Shown: positions 8,313-14,453 of the stretch, piece by piece
Numbering within the stretch: the first letter of the stretch is position 1
Layout: the number at the start of each line of letters is the position of its first letter
DNA from: Euperipatoides rowelli
Taxonomy: Eukaryota > Onychophora > Udeonychophora > Euonychophora > Peripatopsidae
Strand: one strand, 5' to 3'
NCBI GenBank assembly: GCA_003024985.2
Contig: PXIH01S0001379.1
Length of the DNA: 14,453 nt
Made by a program: the position numbers and the translations under genes
The notes under the pieces: model-generated
Databases searched by the model: none
The model's input: the letters and a program-made list of their open reading frames with translations, nothing else
Told to the model about the DNA's origin: nothing

Positions 8313-8550
8313 CCTAAGACCTGATCAAGATATACAGAATTTTAAACTGGAATGGCATCGTTTACGAATGCCTATCACAAGTTTAGGACGTGTAAAACCA
8401 GATGGTGTACGGGTGTTTATAAGCAAAGATAAAACCCTCAAAATAACCCAAGTTGTTCTTAATGATGCTGGAACATATTTTTGCAAATCAAAAAATCAAA
8501 ATGAAGTTATATATGATGTGGAAGTATTGTCACGTGAAAAAATTACTCAG
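8313..8550 (+). CDS. FAM187A-like: FAM187A-like gene, exon 2: Ig-like V-type domain 1
   Basis: The first base (C) completes the codon begun by TG in exon 1, giving Cys52, followed by 79 codons (residues 53-131). The exon starts after TTCATTACAG and ends before GTAAGATC in phase 0. It shows the hallmarks of an Ig V-type fold: Trp66 in LEWH (the core tryptophan), then VRVFISKDKTLKITQVVLND and DAGTYFC with Tyr107 and Cys109. D-x-G-x-Y-x-C is the F-strand signature, and Cys109 should pair with Cys49 or Cys52. The closing VIYDVEVL is the G strand. The domain is a likely extracellular interaction module; no partner can be read from the sequence. The ATG at 8368 is internal, not a start. Confidence 0.88.
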
Positions 8551-8635
8551 GTAAGATCTAAGACATACATACATTAGCTTACAAGTAATAACCGATTTTC
8601 ACACAAATTATAAAATCAATAACTTTCATTCGTAG
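8551..8635 (+). other. Intron 2, 85 bp
   Basis: GTAAGATC donor at 8551 and CATTCGTAG acceptor ending 8635. The intron is phase 0 and short, as is common in arthropods. Confidence 0.85.
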
Positions 8636-8785
8636 GTGGAAGAAACATCTGAACAACTTTTACAGAATGATTCTCACTTAAATTCCAACAATCTTGTGAT
8701 TTTTACAAAATGGGGACAATGGAGTAATTGCAATCGATGTGGGCAGATTGGATTAAGGAGAAAAATTGGTTTATGTACAGTAAAG
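8636..8785 (+). CDS. FAM187A-like: FAM187A-like gene, exon 3: thrombospondin-like WxxW segment
   Basis: A 150-bp phase-0 exon (residues 132-181) lies between CGTAG and GTATTG. The core reads FTKWGQWSNCNRCGQIG, then RKIGLC, with Trp157, Trp160, Cys163, Cys166 and Cys178. This W-x-x-W-x-x-C-x-x-C-G...R-x-G-x-C order resembles a shortened thrombospondin type 1 repeat. It is also the most telling match to vertebrate FAM187A, which has the same F-W-x-W-x-x-C-x-x-C-G and I-G-L-C-Y/T pattern between its two Ig domains (from memory, not searched). A possible N-glycosylation site (NDS) is at residue 142. In true thrombospondin repeats such tryptophans can be C-mannosylated; whether that holds here is inference. 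Confidence 0.85.
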
Positions 8786-9350
8786 GTATTGCATTGAAAT
8801 TAAATTATTAATCATATGTGAAAGATAGACAAGAAAAAATAAATTCATATTTTTTAACCAGAAAAAGGAAAATAGCCAAAATTTGAGCTTAAAATGTAGG
8901 AAATTGTCCACATAATTGAGGGCCGCATTTGAGTAATATTTTCATGTTTTGAAATTCCTTTTTATTTTGTATCCAACTCAAAGTTTTTAAAGACAAGAAA
9001 TTGACATAATTTTGACTTTTGAATTATATATTTAATAAGGTTAGATATTTAGCAAAAAAAAAAAGTAGGATTTTGAACTTATATAAATGATATTTATAAT
9101 CCTGTAATTAATGAAAACTATAGACAGTAATAAAGAGCAATCAATGGAAGAAAATTAAGATAGTATAAAGAAATTAAAGATCCGTATGTCTGCCATCACT
9201 AAAGAGTACTAAATTCTAAAGTAGCCCTTAGGTACAATATTCTTTAATTTATTAGAGTTAACATCAATAGGCTACTGCTTGGTTTTGTTATTTATAATAT
9301 AACATGACATCTTGATAAAACTATCAAAAATGTCTCAGAAATATATTGAA
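8786..9350. other. Intron 3, proximal part, nothing recognised
   Basis: AT-rich intron follows the GTATTG donor. I see no reading frame, RNA gene or repeat structure. Confidence 0.5.
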
Positions 9351-9800
9351 AAAAAAATCTTTCTTCATACAGATTATAATGGTGCTGTCAGATTAACTAA
9401 AATTATTCTAAATCTGAAAAAAATTTAACCAAACTGTCTGTCACCAAGGAAATAAATACCATCAGAAAAAACTCATCAAGAAAACTAGAAGCTTTACAAA
9501 GAAAACAACGAGAATACATAACTCACCATATAAAATAAGAATTCAACATCAATATTATTTCACCATCAAAAAGAGCCCTCATGGGTGACCCTCATATATG
9601 TTTCTAAGTGGTTCCATAAGAACACCACCAACAATATTTTACTATTAAATATTACACACACATACCAGAGGTCATAAAAAAACTAGACAAACAAACAATC
9701 AAGACAAAACTAGGATCAGGTTTTATAACAAACATAATTGTGAACACACGGAACACACTTCAGAGTGAACTGGTTAAATCAATCTCCCTAACTTTAACAA
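9350..9800 (+). pseudogene. Possible decayed mobile-element coding remnant (family unknown)
   Basis: The base composition shifts to A- and C-rich, and a stretch near 9448-9525 reads as a basic coding-like segment (RKNSSRKLEALQRKQREY) before a stop. Further fragments up to about 9790 (EVIKKLDKQTIKTKLGSGF) look coding-like but with stops and frame changes. A lysine/arginine-rich segment of this kind occurs near the N-terminus of some retroelement proteins, including Penelope-like ones, but I cannot match it to a family. It could also be chance. Confidence 0.25.
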
Positions 9801-9832
9801 AGGATTGGACCATTTTCTAATGAGTAAAATCT

Positions 9833-9898
9833 ATCAGGAAATGGTATGGTGATGATGTTTTGCTTTTGATCAGGAAATGGTATGGTGATGATGTTTTG
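9833..9898 (+). repeat. 36-bp minisatellite, copies 1 and 2
   Basis: A 30-base word (9833-9862, beginning ATCAGGAAATGGTATGG) is followed by the linker CTTTTG and an identical 30-base word at 9869-9898, giving a period of 36. A single N follows at 9899. Confidence 0.9.
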
Positions 9899-10486
9899 NG
9901 ACCCTGTAAGGGCCTAAGTTGAAATCACACACACACACACACGCCTCCATGAAGAAAGTCGGCGCTGATGTTTCCTAGTATTATTTATAATTTAGTTTTA
10001 AAAGGGCCCCCCAACAAGTAATTAGCCTACAGGCCCCCAAGTGTCTTAATCCGGCACTGTAAGTAGGGCCGAAATATCATTATGTAGTGTCATCTTATAT
10101 TGTTCGATTATCCATGCTCCCTCCTTGGCCTGGGCCCCAGAACTACAGCCAACCGACCTTGTAGAGGTCTGCCTCTATTTTATTTAATAAATATATTTTT
10201 TAACTCCTCAGGTAGGAATTTCAATTCTGTAATAGGAGAAAAAGATAAATATGAATAATTTTAAAATTGATTGATTTAATTTAGAATTTATTCTAAATCG
10301 AATCATTTTTAAAATACATTTATTTTATTTTTGTTTTAAGTTCGTTGTATATCTTAAATAAATAAGAAAATGAAAATTTATGAGCAGTTTACGATTAACA
10401 TGAAAGTAATTATATTTTTGTCATAACTTCATAAGTGACTATTTTTATGCTTAGCTTCTGTTTATATCTATTTGTGGATTGAAAAN
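9899..10486. other. Segment bounded by single Ns inside the minisatellite (probable assembly patch)
   Basis: An N stands at 9899 and another at 10486. The 586 bases between them hold a (CA)n run (about 9926-9942) and a GC-richer repeat-like block (about 10000-10160, containing GGCCCCCAA), followed by plain AT-rich sequence. The sequence on each side of the two Ns belongs to one minisatellite in register. I therefore read this as a suspect join or gap fill rather than a proven genomic arrangement. Confidence 0.6.
10000..10160. repeat. GC-rich dispersed-repeat fragment (unclassified)
   Basis: The block begins AAAAGGGCCCCCC, holds GGCCCCCAA and CCGGCACTG at 10032-10058, and ends with CTTGGCCTGGGCCCC. 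It stands out from the AT-rich intron and partly resembles the block at 225-360. No family assigned. Confidence 0.35.
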
Positions 10487-10491
10487 TTTTG

Positions 10492-10521
10492 ATCAGGAAA
10501 TGGTATGGTGATGATGTTTTG
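10492..10521 (+). repeat. 36-bp minisatellite, copy 3
   Basis: The same 30-base word as at 9833 and 9869, preceded by TTTTG and followed by GTTTTG, the same linker as between copies 1 and 2 except for one base. Confidence 0.9.
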
Positions 10522-12856
10522 GTTTTGATTTGAGTGTGAGGAATATAAAAAATGTGGGGAAACAGAAATTTAAAATAAATAGTTTAGAAATTGTACAAAG
10601 GTATTCAGATCTATAGTTTACTTGATAAATAAATAAAATATTAAATTCATAGTTTTACATTTAAATTAGCTCATGGATATACAGTATATTTAATATTTTA
10701 CTGTAATTTTTTTTCATCATTACAGAAATGGAATTAAATTAACTTGCATAAATGCTATTCTTTTATTAAAATGTGCCGTACTGTAAATGGTTATACCAGT
10801 AATCCTTGTATATTCTCAGTGTATAATAAACAATGGCTACAAAATTTGTAATTTAGGATTAGCATCCGTTTGCAACTTTCAAAAATCTTTTTAGTTATAA
10901 TACTCTTTTTAATAAAGAATTAAACCATAAAACTTGTGGGGGAATTTTAGTATTGCGACTAAACACAGTACAGTATATATTGCTTATATTCAAGGTTGGG
11001 TAGGCAGACATTAATTTATAAAAGTAATTTAGATAACATATATTTCATTTATTAACAAAAAGCAAATACTTTATTAAAAGATTATTATAGACACTAAATA
11101 AATTATCTTTAGTTTATTCTTTCTTATCAATTGCATTCTGGAACTTTCTCCATGTTTGTTATCAATCATGTGACATACAAAATAACTAATGCACAAATTC
11201 ATATCATAAAAATATCAAATTTGACAATCATAATTCTAAATTATCGATCTTCAAAAGTAATGCAATATAGATTTCACTAGTCACATCTTATGACATTTTA
11301 ATATATTAAATACTTTTTCATTTCTATTTTTCATTAATCATCTATACAGTTCAGAAAAGCAGTGATTTCCAAACAAAAAGTAACCACAAGATTTCAAAAT
11401 TACGAGATTACATTAAAAAAAAAATCACACAAGAAAAAATATAAAAATAACCAGTCCCATTTGTTACTATATTAATCAGGAAGGGGGTCCTGATATTAAT
11501 AAAATACTTTTATCATTAATATTGGCATCTACTGTATGCAACATTAAAAGCTGGAAAACATTGCAAATAATTATCTGAATATAATGATTATAAGAAACTT
11601 GGCATTTGTACTTTATTGAAGCCCTGAACAAATTAAATACAAAATGATCATGGTGGAGTGGAATGAATTTGTACCAGTTCAGGTTAAATATCTTATGGTG
11701 CTTCAGGTTTGACACAGCCAGCTACAGATTACAATCTTTAGGCCTCAGATGTTGAGACCTCTGGAAATCTGATCAAAATGTTTTCTCTTTAGCTACCCTT
11801 GCAAATTTACGTTGGTTTTGATAAATCTGGTGCTCTGCTTTTCCAAAATATTAAAATGTTCTTCATAATCTTTTATAACTATTATAAACATGAGATTAGG
11901 AACAGTTTATTTTCAACTCTTGGATGTGTTTAGTAGATGAACAGTCAATCAGAGTTTCATTTGTGGTTCATTTCTAAAGTTGTGTAGGAGACATTTGGAG
12001 TACACAAGACAAAGTGACAATTCATGTTGAAATCACTCACACTAAGAAATAATTGATTATTAGTGTTGGGTCTTTTTCAGATAATTTGATTTCAATTATT
12101 AGCTTCAGTTTTAATGAATGAGTTGGAATAAATTATGGCAATTTATTCTTTATTCCTATAACTTGAACATCTCTAGAATGACTTTTTAATTATGTATAAA
12201 CACTTTTTTGTTTGTTTACATAAAATCATAATTATCTGTAGCATATTTTTTTCGTTGGTTAATTAGTTTAGAAGTTAACTTAAAATTACTAAAATGGATT
12301 CAAACAGGTTGTTGGCCCATAAGTTCATCTCCCCCCCCCCCCCCTTTACTTAATGAAATTGGAACTAATGATGTCATTACTACTAAAATAAAATTGTTTT
12401 TTTAATGTCTTCACATTTTTATCATAAATATAGCCTACATTAAATTAAAAAAAAAAATACTTTAAGAAAATTTAATTCTATAAATTATTATTAATAAAAT
12501 AACTTTATAAAAATAGAGACAAAAATAAATATGAATATATAATTAGTCTTCTAATAGACCAAAATTGACATGTGCTTAATATTATTTTTGAATCCTTCTT
12601 TTGCAGGTTATTATAAAAGACTCTACCGTATATTTTATACTGTGTATAATAACATGTAAAAGATCAATTTAAAATTAATTTTTAGTTAATTATATTAGTC
12701 AGTTGCTTCACTTTAAAAACATAAAACTTTCAAACCTAAAGCCCTTAGACAGTAGCCTATTAGAAATTTTAAGCAAGTGTAATTTAGTCCTTTTTGCTTA
12801 TAGTGATCATCATCACTCCATCACATTACAGAATCAATTCATTTTTTTCACTTCAG
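10522..12856. other. Intron 3, distal part, no gene recognised
   Basis: About 2.3 kb of AT-rich intron. A run of about 15 C at 12330-12344 is the only strong compositional feature. The - strand open frame 11476-11715 has no domain, signal or family resemblance and is treated as chance. A TTTTGCAG at 12600-12607 looks like a splice acceptor but the sequence after it soon hits stops. The true acceptor is CACTTCAG ending 12856. Confidence 0.5.
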
Positions 12857-13200
12857 AAATTGTTTCCAGAGCCTGTCTATCCAGTAGCATTTCCTTCTCT
12901 AGAAGATTATCCAGATGGTATCCCTTGTCGTTCTCGATGGATTCCGCAAACTCTCAAACAGGCTATCCCTTTGATTGAACAGAGGAAAAGTGAAATTTTA
13001 ATTGGTTATTGTTTAATTCTTTGTTCAACCGCTAGACCTTTTACTAATATAACAGATGAAGCTGGTTTTGTTGTTGAAGTTGTAAATTCTGGTCAAGGTT
13101 ATTATTCTCTAACTCAAGATAGACCTGAACGGCCCCCTCCAGTAAAAAGAGAAACAATGTATAAAGTTTATGGAGACAGGCTAGCTATAGTGTGTCCTGG
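12857..13200 (+). CDS. FAM187A-like: FAM187A-like gene, exon 4: inter-domain linker and start of Ig domain 2
   Basis: A phase-0 start follows TTCACTTCAG, and the exon ends before GTAAGA with two bases (GG) of a Gly codon (residues 182-295 plus part of 296). It opens KLFPEPVYPV and contains GIPCRSRWIP (Cys205), then EILIGYCLILC (Cys233, Cys237), matching the family's C-G/R-S-R-x-x-P...L-x-x-x-C-x-x-x-C linker between the thrombospondin-like segment and the second Ig domain. An N-glycosylation sequon (NIT) lies at residue 245. The last residues, DRLAIVCPG with Cys294, look like the B strand of Ig domain 2; vertebrate FAM187A reads L-x-I-S-C-P-G at this place (recalled). The remaining Ig strands, transmembrane segment and tail must lie beyond the window. 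The frame is open 5' of the acceptor, but that part is intron. Confidence 0.88.
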
Positions 13201-13860
13201 GTAAGAATAATTTTAGTTAGAAATCAAGATTATTGGTTTAAAATTATAATGACATTTAATTTTTATAAGCTTAGCATTAGAGTGACAAAATCTTTACTCA
13301 TCCTGTAAATAAATTTTATTTGTATCAATTATCTTGCAATCCTTTTCACCATAAAATCAATATTCCACTTCCTAGTCTATTTTTTAATCATCAATCACCA
13401 ATTTATTATTTATTTATTAGTCAATATTTTTAGGCCCAAGTTAACAAACTTCCTAAATTAATTCCACTACTGATACTCCTAACATGATGACTGCTACTGG
13501 TAGTCCTAAGATGATAACTACTGCTACTGNTTTAAAACCAGCCAGGTTGTTAACATTAATTGCTGCCATGATGGATGAAGTTTTAGAATTAAAAATGGCC
13601 GGCGTTATTCCTACGGGGGTAGAGTGAACTAAGCAAGGACTTCCTAAATTAGGGTTGGGTGAAAGTGTTTTTAATACGTGGTTGGTGAAAGTAATTGGAT
13701 GGGGAGGGGGGGGGACTGCACAAAATTGAAAATTTTATATTGTTTNTTTGCCTTTTAGTATGCGAGGTGTAGTTTGTTCAACAGATTTAATATTCTTCCG
13801 CAGCAAAATAGTGGTGGGCAGCTAACGGAATCTGACCCAGATCTTGTAAAAGGAATTATG
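13201..13860 (+). other. Intron 4, proximal part; possible LINE 5' sequence
   Basis: The GTAAGA donor is followed by AT-rich intron. From about 13480 the composition changes and a short coding-like stretch (LLTLIAAMMDEVLELKMAG, near 13545-13605) appears. It may belong to the LINE that follows, but I do not recognise it. Single Ns at 13530 and 13746 and a G run near 13700-13715 mark low-quality sequence. Confidence 0.35.
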
Positions 13861-14453
13861 ATATGACTTTGATTGACAGAATTTCTTGTTATTCAAACTA
13901 TATGTTTAAACACTATAAATCAATAAAGAAGAGAGATAGTAAAAATATTGGTTCTGTTAAGGTTGATTAATTAATAACCGGTGATAGAAACATTGCTAAT
14001 GCATTCTCCCATTATTTTTATATACAGCCCATATTTAATTGTGATATTTCTGTTTTTTCTTACCATGATCAAGGCAATTCCATTATTATTGATAAATCAG
14101 TGATTTCGTTGATTATTTCACAACTTAAACCTTCCTTCACTACAGGCACGGATGGCATTCCCAACTTTATCATAAAATTATGTAAAGAATTTTTTTACTG
14201 AATTCATATGGTTATTTGTTAATCTTTCTCTAAAGTTGGGGGTGGTACCTGTGTCATGAAGGAAACAATTTTAAACCCCCTTCATAAGGGTGGGAATTTT
14301 TCCGAACTTCATAATTATAGGCCAGTTAGCCTTACTAATGCTTTATCCAAAATTGTTTAAAAATATATTTTGTCAGTTCTGAATACTCAACTCAGTGGTT
14401 TTATTCATTTAAATCAACACGGATTTGTTAAAAAAAGGTCCACTGAAACTTGT
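13861..14453 (+). pseudogene. Decayed non-LTR retrotransposon (LINE) reverse transcriptase, cut by window end
   Basis: Read across frames, blocks of a CR1/Jockey-type RT appear in order. Near 13975-14030 lies ITGD/RNIANAFSHYF, the segment before the RT. Near 14110-14190 lie ISQLKPS and GTDGIPNFIIK, the RT block with G-x-D-G-I-P. Near 14260-14360 lie ILNPLHKGG and NYRPVSLTNALSKIV, the K-G...N-Y-R-P-I/V-S-L block. Near 14410-14453 lies NQHGFVKKRSTET, the Q-H-G-F-R...R-S-T-E-T block. Several stops and frame changes interrupt it. The YxDD catalytic block would come later and is not in the window. The family (CR1 versus Jockey or I) cannot be decided from this part. Confidence 0.75.

Noticed and set aside
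9833-9898. CRISPR-like direct repeats
   Set aside because: Only three copies with a 6-base linker and no variable spacers, in an animal intron; this is a minisatellite.
9899-10486. Transposon insertion flanked by 30-base direct repeats
   Set aside because: The direct repeats are minisatellite units already present in tandem, there are no terminal repeats, and Ns stand at both edges; an assembly patch explains it better.
11476-11715. 79-codon open frame on the - strand
   Set aside because: No signal, domain or compositional support within a plain AT-rich intron; expected by chance.
12600-12660. Splice-acceptor-like TTTTGCAG followed by a possible exon
   Set aside because: In-frame stops appear soon after, and exon 3 joins in phase to the exon at 12857.
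12703-12978. 91-codon open frame on the + strand overlapping exon 4
   Set aside because: Wrong frame relative to the supported exon, which continues phase 0 from exon 3 and carries the family's cysteine motifs.

Overview
The window is about 70% A+T eukaryotic DNA from an animal, most likely an arthropod. Short split exons with clean GT/AG borders, an 85-bp intron, and a heavy load of decayed transposable elements all point that way. The species cannot be read from the sequence. There are no bacterial-type genes, operons, CRISPR arrays or recognisable tRNA/rRNA genes.

The only host gene I can support lies on the + strand. It has four consecutive exons (799-972, 8313-8550, 8636-8785, 12857-13200) whose splice phases join without a break. 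They encode about 295 residues of a secreted or membrane-anchored protein: a hydrophobic N-terminus, an Ig-like V-type domain, a short WxxWxxCxxC thrombospondin-like segment, a linker with a CxxxC pair, and the start of a second Ig-like domain. The order and motifs match the FAM187A/FAM187B family known from vertebrates. The last exon ends inside a codon at 13200, so the 3' part of the gene lies beyond the window.

Almost everything else is intron filled with mobile DNA. Intron 1 (7.3 kb) holds, in order: a Tc1/mariner-type MITE with TA duplications (1909-2446) next to a CA microsatellite; a decayed + strand Ty3/gypsy RT-RNase H remnant (about 3088-5690), interrupted by a foldback element (4120-5490) that itself carries a hAT-like insertion (4311-5062); a decayed - strand Ty3/gypsy remnant with Gag, integrase, polypurine tract and the start of a 3' LTR (about 7500-5700); and a young 410-bp near-perfect palindrome (7605-8014) with a foldable hammerhead ribozyme on each strand, inside an 11-bp target duplication.

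Intron 3 (4.1 kb) holds a possible decayed coding remnant near 9350-9800 and a 36-bp minisatellite split exactly in register by a 586-base segment with an N at each end, which looks like an assembly patch. The intron after exon 4 holds a decayed non-LTR retrotransposon (LINE) reverse transcriptase that runs off the window end.

The most interesting structure is the palindromic hammerhead element, which resembles the terminal repeats of Penelope-like retroelements. Next is the nested insertion in which one arm of the foldback preserves the empty target site of the hAT-like insertion in the other arm.
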